Positions 43,979 to 52,655 of a stretch of 64,000 nucleotides of DNA are shown piece by piece. The stretch is from Phycisphaerales bacterium. Lineage in GTDB: Bacteria; Planctomycetota; Phycisphaerae; Phycisphaerales; UBA1924. The position numbers and the translations under genes are program-made. Below the pieces are notes generated by a model. The model was not told the origin of the DNA. It did not search any database and saw only the letters and a program-made list of their open reading frames with translations. How positions within the stretch are numbered: position 1 is the first letter of the stretch; each line of letters starts with the position of its first letter. The stretch is taken from positions 264,249 through 328,248 of the forward strand of contig RECY01000028.1 in assembly GCA_007693785.1 (NCBI GenBank), read 5' to 3'.

Positions 43979-45168
43979 GAGCGTGCGGGCTCCGGGTTGG
44001 CGGGTGCGTGCGCTTGGATGCGGTCGATCAGGCGATCGGTGATCTGTCCGGTGGTCGCGACGGGCTCGCCGGGCAAGGCGACGTCGCGCGTGTTCGCGAG
44101 CCCGTCGCGGATGAGCCCGGCGATGGCGGCTTCGAGACGCTCGGCGAGCTCGTCACGCGCGAGCCACTCGAGCATCATGCGGGCGCTGAGCAGCATCGCG
44201 ATCGGGTTGGCGAGGTTCTGCCCGGCGATATCCGGCGCCGAGCCGTGGGTGGGCTCAAAGACCGCGAAGCGGTCGCCGATGTTGCCGGAGGGTGCGAAGC
44301 CGAGCCCGCCGACGAGCCCGGCGGCAAGATCGCTCACGATGTCGCCGAACATGTTCTCAGCGACGATGACATCGAAACGCTCCGGCTGCATGACGAGCTG
44401 CGTGCACGCGGCGTCCATGTTCGCTTCGCTCGCGTCGATCTCCGGGAACTCGCTGGCGACGGCTCGGAACCGCTCGGTCATGACGCCGCCGGTTTCGCGC
44501 AGCACGTTGGGCTTTTCCAGAAGCGTCACACGCCGGCGCCCGTGCGCCCGTGCGTAATCGAACGCGCTTCGAGCGATGCGCTCCGCACCTGGGCGGCTCA
44601 CAAACCGCGTCGAGAGCGACACCTGATCGAGCCCGAGCTCGAACCATCGCCGCATACGATCGGGGTGCCCGTGCTCCGGGTCGCTCATGACCCGGGCGAG
44701 CGGCTCGGGAAGTGTTCGCCATTCGATGCCGCCGTAGAGGCCTTCGGTGTTCTCGCGGAAAACGACGAGATCGGTGGCGTCGCGGATGTTCCGTGGATTC
44801 CCGGCGTACGCGCGGCACGGGCGGATCGCGGTGTGCAAATCAAAGTGTTGGCGGAGGCGCACGATCGGGCTGGTGTACCGACGAGCACCGGTGCGGAGCT
44901 CGGGAGGGAGCTCCTTCTCCGCTTCGGTCGCGGGCTTGCTGGTGATCGCGCCGAAGAGGGCCGCGTCGCAGGACTCGAGCGCACGGATCGTGCGCTCGGG
45001 GAGCGCGTCGCCTTCGGTCTGCCAGAAACGCCACCCCACGTCGCACTCGATGTACTCGGCCTCGAAGGCGAGCGCATCGAGCACGCGCCGAGCGGCGTGC
45101 AGAACCTCCGGCCCGATGCCGTCGCCGGGCAGGAGCGCGATAAGGGGGCGTGCGTGTCTCGTGGTCAT
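43975..45168 (-). CDS. homoisocitrate/isocitrate dehydrogenase-like beta-decarboxylating dehydrogenase
   Basis: 397 residues. LLPGDGIGPEV opens the fold. The substrate segment SPIVRLRQHFDLHTAIRP resembles homoisocitrate or AksF-type enzymes (SPI-x-LR) more than bacterial isocitrate dehydrogenase (S-x-N-x3-R). VVFRENTEGLYGGIEW, AENMFGDIVSDLAAGLVGGLGFAPSGNIGD and EPTHGSAPDIAGQNLANP complete the family; the GSAPDIAG region suggests NAD. Expected reaction: oxidative decarboxylation of homoisocitrate to 2-oxoadipate, or of a related compound. It overlaps its neighbours by four bases on both sides. Isocitrate cannot be excluded as substrate. Confidence 0.9.
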   Translation of the reverse strand: MTTRHARPLIALLPGDGIGPEVLHAARRVLDALAFEAEYIECDVGWRFWQTEGDALPERTIRALESCDAALFGAITSKPATEAEKELPPELRTGARRYTSPIVRLRQHFDLHTAIRPCRAYAGNPRNIRDATDLVVFRENTEGLYGGIEWRTLPEPLARVMSDPEHGHPDRMRRWFELGLDQVSLSTRFVSRPGAERIARSAFDYARAHGRRRVTLLEKPNVLRETGGVMTERFRAVASEFPEIDASEANMDAACTQLVMQPERFDVIVAENMFGDIVSDLAAGLVGGLGFAPSGNIGDRFAVFEPTHGSAPDIAGQNLANPIAMLLSARMMLEWLARDELAERLEAAIAGLIRDGLANTRDVALPGEPVATTGQITDRLIDRIQAHAPANPEPARS

Positions 45169-47177
45169 GCAGGAACTCCGGCGGGCTCTGGCGTGATGTG
45201 ATCAGCGCGCCCTCGCAAGCGATCGGCGAGGAGCGATTCCAGTCCGCCGGCAACGATGAGGCGTTGCGCGGGCTCGGTGAGCGGGCGAAAGGAGAATACT
45301 CGATCGGCGCACCACACGGATGAGGTTGCAAAATCGATCCGGAGTTGCGGGCCTGCAATCGTGCGCGCGCCCCGTGCAGGTCCGAGCGTTTCTCGCAGGT
45401 GATTGAAGAGCTCGGGGCATTCGAGTGTGATGAGCCCGTTGTTCAACGCGTTGCGCTGATATGTCTGGCTCAGGCTCGCGGCGATCACGACGCGGACGCC
45501 GAAGGCTTGGAGCGCGGTCGCGGACTGCTCCCGGCTCGAACCGGTCCCGAAGCGATGGCCCGCGACGATCACGTCGTCGCGCTGCGCGATCGTACGAAAC
45601 GTGGGATCGTAATTCTGCATCACGAACTCGCCCTGCTGGGTTCGTGTGATGTCATCGCGGTACGTGACGTCCCGAGCGTAGATGCCGTCGGTGTTGATGC
45701 TGTCGGTTGGAAGGAGCACGGCTCGGGCGCAGATCTCACGCGGGAAGGCCGGGATCAGGCTTGTGATTGGCACACTGTCTTTGCGCGCGGGCATTGTCTC
45801 GCACAGCGTGGCGCGGAGCGTCCCGGTCAGACTCGTGGGCGAGGCGATCTGTCCGCGAATGGCGGATTCGGCGACGACCGCTGGGCTCGCGAGGTAGCAG
45901 TGCGCGTCGCGGGCGCCCATGCGGCCTTCAAAGTTCCGGTTCGTCGCGCTGATCCCGACCTCGCCCGGCTCCAGCGTCCCCTCACCGAGCCCAATGCACG
46001 CGCCGCAGCCGGGCGGGAGCGGGACGGCGCCCGCGTCAAGCAGCGTGCGCCAAACGCCGCGGCGCTCGGCTTCACGCTGGACCTCGCTAGAGGCGGCCGC
46101 GATGTAGAGACGCACGTGCGACGCGACGCGTCGCCCAGCACAAAAGATCGCTGCGGCCGCCTCAAGATCTGACAAGCGACCGTTCACGCAACTCATCAGA
46201 TACGCTTTATCGATGCGGACGGGTTCGTCATCAAACGACGCGGCGGATCGCGCGAAGGTGATGCTGTTCGGCCCGCTCACGTGCGGCGTCACGCTCGCCA
46301 GATCCAGCTCGATCTCACGCACGTACTGCGCGTTCTCATCCGAGCGGATCTCGTCGCGAGCCGACCACCAGCGGGCGACGTCGGCGCGTGTGAACGCCGG
46401 GCTGGAGCGGGGCGCTATCGCGTTCGCCCGTTCGAGCAGCCATTTGCGGAGCGGCTCGTCGAACGGGAAAAGCCCCGCGAGTGCGCCCCACTCGGTTGTC
46501 ATGTTCGCGATCGTCATCCGCTCGTCGATGCTGAGCGTCTCGACACCGTCGCCGGTGAACTCAATCGCGGTGTTCTGAACTTCGCCGCTGCGGAAGTGTG
46601 CGCAGAGGGCAAGGACGGCGTCCTTCCCGCTGACGCCGGGCCGGAGGCGTCCGCCGAGCGTGACACGCACCTGCTCGGGAACTTGCCACCACGTTTCGCC
46701 GGTCGCCCAGGCCGCGGCGGCGTCGGTGCGGACGATGGGCGTGCCGAGTGCGCCGATGGCGCCGTACATGTTGGCGTGCGAATCGGAGCCAACCACGAGC
46801 GAGCCCGGCGTCACGAGGTCCTCTTCGATCATGACCTGATGCGCGATGCCGCGACCGGGCGGGAAGTACCGGATCCCGTGGCGCTCGGCGAACGCCCGGA
46901 TCTTGGCGTACTTACCGAGGTTTTCCGGCGTGTGGTTCTGGATGTCGTGATCCATCGCGAACACGGGCTGCGACGGATCCTCAACTCTCGCGTTCGGGCC
47001 GGCCAGGGCATGGAACTTCGGGATCACCGCGCTCGTGTTGTCGTGCGTCATCACGTGACGCGGGCGGATGGTCACGTAGTCTCCCGCCCGCGGCGGTCGC
47101 GAACCGCGCCACGCGACGGCGTGGCGAGCGACAATCTTCTCGATCGCGGTGCGTGGGCTTGCCGTGTGGCGACTCAC
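45165..47177 (-). CDS. homoaconitase, single-chain fungal Lys4-like type
   Basis: 670 residues carrying both large- and small-subunit domains in one chain, unlike the two-gene LeuCD/LysTU form. Iron-sulfur Cys ligands are Cys330 (LMSCVNGR) and Cys391/Cys394 (GCGACIG). Stretches such as MTHDNTSAVIPKF, FAMDHDIQNHTPENLGKY, TGETWWQVPEQV, IANMTTEWGALAGLFP and DSINTDGIYARDVTYRDDI closely follow fungal Lys4 as I know it. Lys4 hydrates homoaconitate to homoisocitrate in the alpha-aminoadipate lysine pathway. The start is a GTG overlapping the HD gene's stop. Bacterial members with this partner set are unusual. Confidence 0.92.
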   Translation of the reverse strand: MSRHTASPRTAIEKIVARHAVAWRGSRPPRAGDYVTIRPRHVMTHDNTSAVIPKFHALAGPNARVEDPSQPVFAMDHDIQNHTPENLGKYAKIRAFAERHGIRYFPPGRGIAHQVMIEEDLVTPGSLVVGSDSHANMYGAIGALGTPIVRTDAAAAWATGETWWQVPEQVRVTLGGRLRPGVSGKDAVLALCAHFRSGEVQNTAIEFTGDGVETLSIDERMTIANMTTEWGALAGLFPFDEPLRKWLLERANAIAPRSSPAFTRADVARWWSARDEIRSDENAQYVREIELDLASVTPHVSGPNSITFARSAASFDDEPVRIDKAYLMSCVNGRLSDLEAAAAIFCAGRRVASHVRLYIAAASSEVQREAERRGVWRTLLDAGAVPLPPGCGACIGLGEGTLEPGEVGISATNRNFEGRMGARDAHCYLASPAVVAESAIRGQIASPTSLTGTLRATLCETMPARKDSVPITSLIPAFPREICARAVLLPTDSINTDGIYARDVTYRDDITRTQQGEFVMQNYDPTFRTIAQRDDVIVAGHRFGTGSSREQSATALQAFGVRVVIAASLSQTYQRNALNNGLITLECPELFNHLRETLGPARGARTIAGPQLRIDFATSSVWCADRVFSFRPLTEPAQRLIVAGGLESLLADRLRGRADHITPEPAGVPA

Positions 47178-47776
47178 GAGTTCGGACCCCTTGCGGCCAT
47201 GGCGAGCGCCTTGGCGATGTCGAAATCAATAAAGTCCGCGTGATGGAAGATGATGCACTCGATCGAACGCTGGATCCGGTCGCCCTCGTGGCTGTGGGTG
47301 GCGACGATGTGCGTGATCGCGTCCGGCAGCCTGTGCTTGCGGCAGAGGGCCGCGCCGGTGAACGGGTGACGGAGCAGTCGCCCGGATTCGCCTTGAATCA
47401 AGCCGCGATCGGGGCATCGCTCAAACTCGAAGAGCTTGCCCACGTCGGCAAGCAACGCGCCGGCGAGCAGGGTGTCCGTGTCGATGGGCACGCGTTCGCC
47501 GAAGATGCGCTGAAGCACGTCAGCGATCGCGAGGCATTGCTCGCTACAGCTGTTCAAGTGCTCGATAAACCGCATGGGGGTCGCGTCCGCGAGCAGCGTG
47601 AAGGGGAGTTCGCGTAGTTCGTCCGTCGTCCAGCCGCGACCGGCGTTGCCAGTGTCGATCGCCTCGTTCCACACGGCCTCGACCTGGCAGCGGATCGTGT
47701 CGCTCCTGATGCGATCCAGCGATGGGAAGAGGTCACGCGTGGTGGCGCCTGCGGAGGGGGCGCTTCGTCTGTTCAT
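47174..47776 (-). CDS. HD-domain-fold protein of unknown function with a substituted HD dyad
   Basis: 200 residues from the ATG at 47776, which overlaps the citrate-synthase-like stop (ATGA). The arrangement resembles HD phosphohydrolases: His73, then LLAGALLADVGKLFEF, where a canonical HDxGK reads ADVGK (Ala110-Asp111). Further His follow in RHPFTGAALCRKH, IVATHSHEGDR and IIFHHADF. The Asp and several His remain, so metal binding is possible but altered. It is embedded in the middle of the operon with overlaps on both sides, so it is probably needed for the pathway or its regulation. I cannot assign a reaction. Confidence 0.75.
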   Translation of the reverse strand: MNRRSAPSAGATTRDLFPSLDRIRSDTIRCQVEAVWNEAIDTGNAGRGWTTDELRELPFTLLADATPMRFIEHLNSCSEQCLAIADVLQRIFGERVPIDTDTLLAGALLADVGKLFEFERCPDRGLIQGESGRLLRHPFTGAALCRKHRLPDAITHIVATHSHEGDRIQRSIECIIFHHADFIDFDIAKALAMAARGPNS

Positions 47777-48645
47777 GAGCTCATCTCTCGCGCGGGGTGC
47801 TGGTCGCGGTCGATGGTGCGGTTGAAGCCGGGGTCTTCGCGCGTCGCGAGCGCGGTGAACCGGTTGCTCGGCTCGTGCTGCTCTTCGGCGTGCAGGCGCG
47901 CGATGTTGGGCAGCCGCCCGATGATGACAAAGAGCAGGGCGGTCTCCGGGTCGAAACCCATGTCGAGAAGCAGCCCGGCGGCGACGCCGTCGATGTTGAT
48001 CGGGATCCGCTTCCGCGCGTGCAGCACACGCCCGAGCTCGCGCACGCGGCGCAGGTGACGCCCGCGCCACCCGAGCTCGTCGGCGAAGCGGATCAGGTGA
48101 CGCACACGCGGGTCGGCGTCTTCCTGGGCCGGGCGGTCCGGGTCCGGCTCCCCGGTGCTCTTGTGAAAGCGGTGCCCGAAGCCCCAGATCCGCTGGCCAT
48201 CGACAGCCTTACGATCGGCGTACTTGGCGATGTCCTCGCCGCTCTGGTCGAGTTCGAGCAGCGTGTGCATCGTGCGCTCGAGCGCGCCGAAGTGGTAAGG
48301 CCCCATCGCGGTCGCGATGAAACTCACGGCCGTCGCGCCGAATGGAGCGCGTACGCTCGCCGTCACGCGCGGCCCGTGCGTCGATGGTGACGTGACCCCG
48401 TGCTCGCAGAGCGAGACCAGGTAGGCATCCAGCATCGCACGCTCGCTCGGTGTCGGGCGTCGGGCCTGAAGCTGCACGAACAGCGTATCGATGTAATCGT
48501 GACGCTCGATGAAGCGTCCGATCGGCAGGCCGCGGGCGAGGATCTCGCCGTCGCGAACAAGGCTCGGGCCGCTGTAGACCGGTTCCGGGCTCGGCGACGG
48601 TTCGGGGCTCGTGCGCTGCGGTGGGGTCGCGGTTGAGGTTGGCAT
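47773..48645 (-). CDS. short citrate-synthase/citryl-CoA-lyase family enzyme
   Basis: 290 residues, well short of the usual 370-430 for citrate synthase. The catalytic triad is intact: His118 (GPYHFG), His158 (WGFGHRF) and Asp219 (INIDG). The C-terminal part (NIDGVAAGLLLDMGF ... VIIGRLPNIARLHAEEQ) looks most like the citryl-CoA lyase part of ATP-citrate lyase. Start: ATG at 48645 with GGAG seven bases upstream, after a 23-base gap from lysK. In the operon it takes the place where homocitrate synthase is expected. It could condense acetyl-CoA with 2-oxoglutarate, make citrate from oxaloacetate, or use another pair. Confidence 0.85.
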   Translation of the reverse strand: MPTSTATPPQRTSPEPSPSPEPVYSGPSLVRDGEILARGLPIGRFIERHDYIDTLFVQLQARRPTPSERAMLDAYLVSLCEHGVTSPSTHGPRVTASVRAPFGATAVSFIATAMGPYHFGALERTMHTLLELDQSGEDIAKYADRKAVDGQRIWGFGHRFHKSTGEPDPDRPAQEDADPRVRHLIRFADELGWRGRHLRRVRELGRVLHARKRIPINIDGVAAGLLLDMGFDPETALLFVIIGRLPNIARLHAEEQHEPSNRFTALATREDPGFNRTIDRDQHPAREMSS

Positions 48646-48668
48646 TATGGCTCCGGGCGTGATCTCGA

Positions 48669-49778
48669 TCAGCGGGCGGCGTGCGCGGGTGCTGCGGCCG
48701 TAAGCTCGCTTGCGAGTTGGCTGATTGTGCATTCGAGCACACGGGTCGCTCGCGCAAACTCGTCGAGATCGAGCCGCTCATGCGGCGTGTGGTCGAGGGC
48801 GCTGTCCCCCGGCCCGTAGGCCGCGATCGGGCAGCGCCAGTGCGGTGCGACGACGTTCATGTCCGACGTTCCGGTCTTGAGCTTCGGGCGGGGACGCCCG
48901 TTGTGCGCACGGATCGCGCTCGACAGCGCGCGAGCGACCGCGTCGTTTCGGTTGGTGGCAAACGCGGTTTCTTCGCCAGAGAAATCCAGCGTGACGTGCT
49001 CCGGCGTCAACGATCGGACCGCTTGCATGAGCTCGACTGGCGTGAGCTCTCGGGGGAGGCGGAAGCCCACGTGCATCTTGGCGTGCTGCCGGAGTCCGTC
49101 CGCCTCGCTGATCGTCTGTCGGATCGAAGCCTGGAGCTGATCGAACACGCGATCTCGACCTTTGTTGAACATCTCGGCGTGTGCGCGGACCGCGCTCCAC
49201 CACGCGTGCATGTCGTCGCACGCGGTCGGCTCCGGCCCGGCGGAGTGCGTGCTCTGTCGCGTGGCGCTCGCGGTGACTAGGAGTCGTCCTTTGTACCCGA
49301 GCGTGACGCCGTCCCAGCCGCTTGGCTCACCGATAATGCAGGCCGCGGGGCGGTACAGCTTTGCAAGGTGGCGAGCGCCCGGCGATCCGGCGGTTTCTTC
49401 GCCCACCGCACCGGCGACGGTCACGCGAACGCCACATGGCAACTCGGCGCGTGCGCCGGCAAGGAGCATCGCCGCGAGCGGGCCCTTCGCATCGACGCTC
49501 CCTCGCCCGTGCAGCACGTCGTCTTCGATCCGCACGGCGATCTCGCCAGGCACGGTGTCGATGTGCCCGAGCAGCACGACGTGTGTCTCGGCATCGACGG
49601 GGCCGCGGTGGGCGAGCGCGTTGCCGGCCTCGTCGACTTCGGCGCGCATCCCGAGCCTCGCGGCGTGCCGCACGAAGACTTCGGCCGCGGCACGCTCGCT
49701 CCCCGAGACGCTCGGCGTCGCGACAAGCTCGTAGAGCACCCGCACGTCATCGCTTGATGTGACCGGATCGATCGTCAC
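48669..49778 (-). CDS. lysK: LysK-type LysW-lysine/ornithine carboxypeptidase (M20 family)
   Basis: 369 residues. M20 metallopeptidase motifs: [12 protein letters not shown] (metal His and Asp), [14 protein letters not shown] (bridging Asp) and [12 protein letters not shown] (general-base Glu). LysK releases lysine (or ornithine) from the C-terminal Glu of LysW, the last step of the carrier pathway. ArgE/DapE are relatives, but the [12 protein letters not shown] form and the location in a lysWXYZ operon favour LysK. The GTG start overlaps the lysZ stop (GTGA). Confidence 0.93.
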   Translation of the reverse strand: MTIDPVTSSDDVRVLYELVATPSVSGSERAAAEVFVRHAARLGMRAEVDEAGNALAHRGPVDAETHVVLLGHIDTVPGEIAVRIEDDVLHGRGSVDAKGPLAAMLLAGARAELPCGVRVTVAGAVGEETAGSPGARHLAKLYRPAACIIGEPSGWDGVTLGYKGRLLVTASATRQSTHSAGPEPTACDDMHAWWSAVRAHAEMFNKGRDRVFDQLQASIRQTISEADGLRQHAKMHVGFRLPRELTPVELMQAVRSLTPEHVTLDFSGEETAFATNRNDAVARALSSAIRAHNGRPRPKLKTGTSDMNVVAPHWRCPIAAYGPGDSALDHTPHERLDLDEFARATRVLECTISQLASELTAAAPAHAAR

Positions 49779-50608
49779 GCGTTCACCTCCGCGCGCGTGC
49801 TGGTGAAGACGGTGCCCTCGCCGGCGCGGGCCGCGGCGATCGCGTGCTCGCGGGCCGCCGATGCGATGACCACGCGAGTCACGCCGCCCACAATCGCCTC
49901 CTCCGCGGCGAGCACTTTGTTCTTCATCCGACCTCTCGCGGCCGAGCGTGCGGCCTCGATCGTGCTTGCATTGACCTGTTCGATGCGTGAGTCTGGATCG
50001 CTCGGGTCGCGGAGCAGGGCCGGCACGTTCGAGAGCAGCAGGAGCTCGTCGGCGCCGAGAGCCGCGGCGGTCGCGGCGGCGGCGCGATCAGCGTCGACGT
50101 TGATCGCGATGCCGTCGGGCGTGACGGCCGGCGGGGTCAGGACAGGCACGCGGCCAGAACCTAGCAGCGTGTTCAGGAAGTCGGTGTCCACGCGATCGAC
50201 CTTGCCCGAGAGATCGTCGCGGATGAGCACGGTGCGCCCGTCTTCAACGGCGCGGATGGCGCTCTTGCGTGTCCCGATCCAGATGCCGGCGTCGAGCCCG
50301 CTGAGCCCGACTGCGTCGGCGCCTCGACGGCGCAGGCTCTCCACGACCGCCTTATTGACCCGCCCGCAATAAGCCATGTTGAAGATGTCGAGCGTGCGTC
50401 GGTCGGTCCGGCGTGAGGTGTGCCCGCTGGGGCTGGTGATGGTTTGCGTGGGGTGCCCGAGCGCCTCGGCGAGCTCGTTCGTCTCGTGAGACCCGCCGTG
50501 GACGAGCACGACGCGTTCCCCGCTCGCGACGAGCGAAGCGATCTCGCCCGCGACTCGGGTTGGGTCAATGCCCTTGCCGCCGCCGATCTTGATGATGATG
50601 GTGGACAT
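49775..50608 (-). CDS. lysZ: LysZ-type LysW-aminoadipate/glutamate kinase
   Basis: 277 residues of the amino-acid kinase fold (ArgB relative). It starts [15 protein letters not shown], and has [11 protein letters not shown], then the LysZ-like block [52 protein letters not shown] and a C-terminal [14 protein letters not shown] follow. It phosphorylates the side-chain carboxylate of the LysW-bound aminoadipate (or glutamate). The SPSGxxSRxTDRRTL block is what I would use to separate LysZ from ArgB. It lies 32 bases after lysY. Confidence 0.94.
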   Translation of the reverse strand: MSTIIIKIGGGKGIDPTRVAGEIASLVASGERVVLVHGGSHETNELAEALGHPTQTITSPSGHTSRRTDRRTLDIFNMAYCGRVNKAVVESLRRRGADAVGLSGLDAGIWIGTRKSAIRAVEDGRTVLIRDDLSGKVDRVDTDFLNTLLGSGRVPVLTPPAVTPDGIAINVDADRAAAATAAALGADELLLLSNVPALLRDPSDPDSRIEQVNASTIEAARSAARGRMKNKVLAAEEAIVGGVTRVVIASAAREHAIAAARAGEGTVFTSTRAEVNA

Positions 50609-50640
50609 GGTTTTCTCGGTGTTCTGTGGTTCTGATGGTT

Positions 50641-51669
50641 TCAGGCGGGGTGGAGGCCGGGGAAGGTGAGGGCCGCGGTTTCGGGAAGCCCGAGCGCGAT
50701 GTTCATCGCCTGGACCGCCGAGCCCGCGGCCCCTTTGACGAGGTTGTCGATCGCGCACAGCGCGACGATGCGCCCGGAGCGTTCGTCGATCGCGAAGCCG
50801 ACGTCGGCGTGATTGGAGCCGACGAGCGTGCGCGGGTCCGGGAAGCGGTTCGCGCCGCTGCGGTCGGCGACGAGGCGGACGAACGGTTCCTCGGCGTATG
50901 CGCCGCGGTAGAGCTTCCAGAGGTCCTTGATCGTGACGGGCTCGGTGGGCTCAATGTGAGCCGTGCAGAGCACGCCGCGGACCATGTCGATCGCGGTGAC
51001 GGTCGCGTCAAGATCGATCTCGCCGAGCGATTGCAGCACCTCGGCGATGTGCCGGTGCCCGCTGGGGCTGTAGGTGCGTGCGGCGCGCGCACGGACGGGG
51101 TGATGCGAGCCCGGGCCCGGCTCCGCGCCGGCTTCGGACGAGCCGACCTTGACGTCCGCGATCACGCGACGGATCAGCCCCGCGCGGGCGAGCGGCAGCA
51201 GGGCGAGGGTCATCGCGGTCGCGTTGCAACCGACGCCGGAGATCAGCGTCGCGCCCGCGAGGCGGTCTCGCGTGATCTCGGGAAGCCCGTACACAGCTTC
51301 GCTGAGCAGCCGCGGCACGGGGTGCGGCTCGTTGTACCACCGCTGGTAGTTGGCGGGGTCGCGGAGTCGCAGGTCGGCCGAGAGATCGATGATCAGCGGC
51401 GCGATCGTGCGCCAGTGGTCGATCTGTGACGCCGCCTCCCCGTGCGGCATGCAGAGAAACAGCACCTCGCACGCCCCGACCTCCTCCGGCGTGCAGAACG
51501 CGTGCGCCACGTGCGTACGCAGGTTCGGGTGCGACCGCGCGACGGGCTGCCCGGCGAGGCGGCGCGAGGTGACCTGCGCGATCTCCGTTTCCGAGTGCGC
51601 GAGCAGGATCCGGAGCAGCTCCCCGCCGGTGTACCCGCTCCCGCCGATGATCGAGACGCGAAGGCTCAC
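50641..51669 (-). CDS. lysY: LysY-type LysW-aminoadipyl/glutamyl phosphate reductase
   Basis: 342 residues. The NADP-binding start is VSIIGGSGYTGGELLR. The catalytic Cys is in ISGVGCNATAMTLALLPL, and PGSHHPVRARAARTYSPSGHRH matches the LysY/ArgC substrate region. It reduces the LysW-linked acyl phosphate to the semialdehyde. The start is a GTG at 51669 overlapping the lysX stop (GTGA); the in-frame ATG 42 bases upstream would intrude into lysX. Confidence 0.94.
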   Translation of the reverse strand: MSLRVSIIGGSGYTGGELLRILLAHSETEIAQVTSRRLAGQPVARSHPNLRTHVAHAFCTPEEVGACEVLFLCMPHGEAASQIDHWRTIAPLIIDLSADLRLRDPANYQRWYNEPHPVPRLLSEAVYGLPEITRDRLAGATLISGVGCNATAMTLALLPLARAGLIRRVIADVKVGSSEAGAEPGPGSHHPVRARAARTYSPSGHRHIAEVLQSLGEIDLDATVTAIDMVRGVLCTAHIEPTEPVTIKDLWKLYRGAYAEEPFVRLVADRSGANRFPDPRTLVGSNHADVGFAIDERSGRIVALCAIDNLVKGAAGSAVQAMNIALGLPETAALTFPGLHPA

Positions 51670-52574
51670 GCGATCACCTCGGCGTCCGACCGCGTGCTTC
51701 CGTGCGCACACGCGGCGCGGTCGGCGGAGGCTTCAGCGATCCGTACCGAGTGGCGGGCGACGAGAGCCGGGATATCCACGCCGGTGGTTGTGATGCTGTT
51801 GCGGAACTCCATGGAATGGTTGATCTCGTTGACAAGCGGGCCGCGGATCGGGCACTCCAGAACGTCCACGGCCGCGACGTCGGCTCCGGTTGCGGCGACG
51901 GCGCGGATGCAGAGCTCGCGCAGCTCGTCGGTGAGCTCGAGCCCGGCCGCCGTCGCGCCGCGGGCGGTGTTGGTGACCCAGTGCGCGCTCGTGCGCACGA
52001 TCGCGGCGATCGCCTCGCCGCCCACGACGAAGACGCGGAGATCCCGCCCCGGCTTGTCGATGTGCTCCTGGGCGTAGACCACGCTTTGCTGGGCGGAGCC
52101 GAGCGTGTCCCGGTGCTCGAGCAGCGCCTCGGCGGCGTCCCGGTCGTTAACTCGCGCGACGAGGCGCCCCCACGAGCCCACGGTCGGCTTGAGCACGCCC
52201 GGGTAGCCGATCGATTCGATCGCCTCCAGCCCGGATTCCGGCCCGATCGCGACCCGCACGCCCGGCGTCGGCACGCCCGCGCGGAGCAGCGCGATCGTGG
52301 TGCGGAGCTTGTCGGCGCACGTCTCGATCGCCTCGGCGGTGTTGATGCAGCGCACGCCGAGGCCTTCGAGAATGCGCACCGCCGTCAGCCCGCCAGTGAG
52401 GCTCACCGAGCGATCGATCACCGCGTCGTATCGGCTCCACTCCCCGAGGGAGCTCGGGTCGAACACCACGCGTCGGAGGTCGATCGGCTCGACGCGGACG
52501 CCCAGCGATTCGAACGCGTCGAGCAGCAGGCGCTCTTCGGTTCGCAGGCGGGTGAAGGTCATCGCGAGACGCAT
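51666..52574 (-). CDS. lysX: LysX-type LysW-aminoadipate/glutamate ligase (ATP-grasp)
   Basis: 302 residues, RimK-like ATP-grasp. It opens MRLAMTFTRLRTEERLLLDAF with GGAG six bases before the first ATG. ATP-site motifs: GVLKPTVGSWGRLVARV, YAQEHIDKPGRDLRVFVVGG and VNEINHSMEFRNSITTTGVDIP. The latter two resemble Thermus LysX as I remember it. The enzyme joins the amino group of 2-aminoadipate (or glutamate, in ArgX) to the terminal Glu of LysW. Whether it accepts aminoadipate, glutamate or both cannot be settled by eye. Confidence 0.94.
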   Translation of the reverse strand: MRLAMTFTRLRTEERLLLDAFESLGVRVEPIDLRRVVFDPSSLGEWSRYDAVIDRSVSLTGGLTAVRILEGLGVRCINTAEAIETCADKLRTTIALLRAGVPTPGVRVAIGPESGLEAIESIGYPGVLKPTVGSWGRLVARVNDRDAAEALLEHRDTLGSAQQSVVYAQEHIDKPGRDLRVFVVGGEAIAAIVRTSAHWVTNTARGATAAGLELTDELRELCIRAVAATGADVAAVDVLECPIRGPLVNEINHSMEFRNSITTTGVDIPALVARHSVRIAEASADRAACAHGSTRSDAEVIA

Positions 52575-52655
52575 GGGGGGGCTCCGGTGGGTGCGTGAGA
52601 CAGGTGCGGCGGGTGTGTGGTGGTGGCGGGGCGCGGTTGTGGTGGGGCGCGGGGC

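Noticed and set aside
48669..49778. Calling the M20 peptidase ArgE or DapE
   Set aside because: It is embedded with LysW, X, Y and Z with overlapping starts, and its [12 protein letters not shown] motif fits LysK better. ArgE/DapE remain relatives only.
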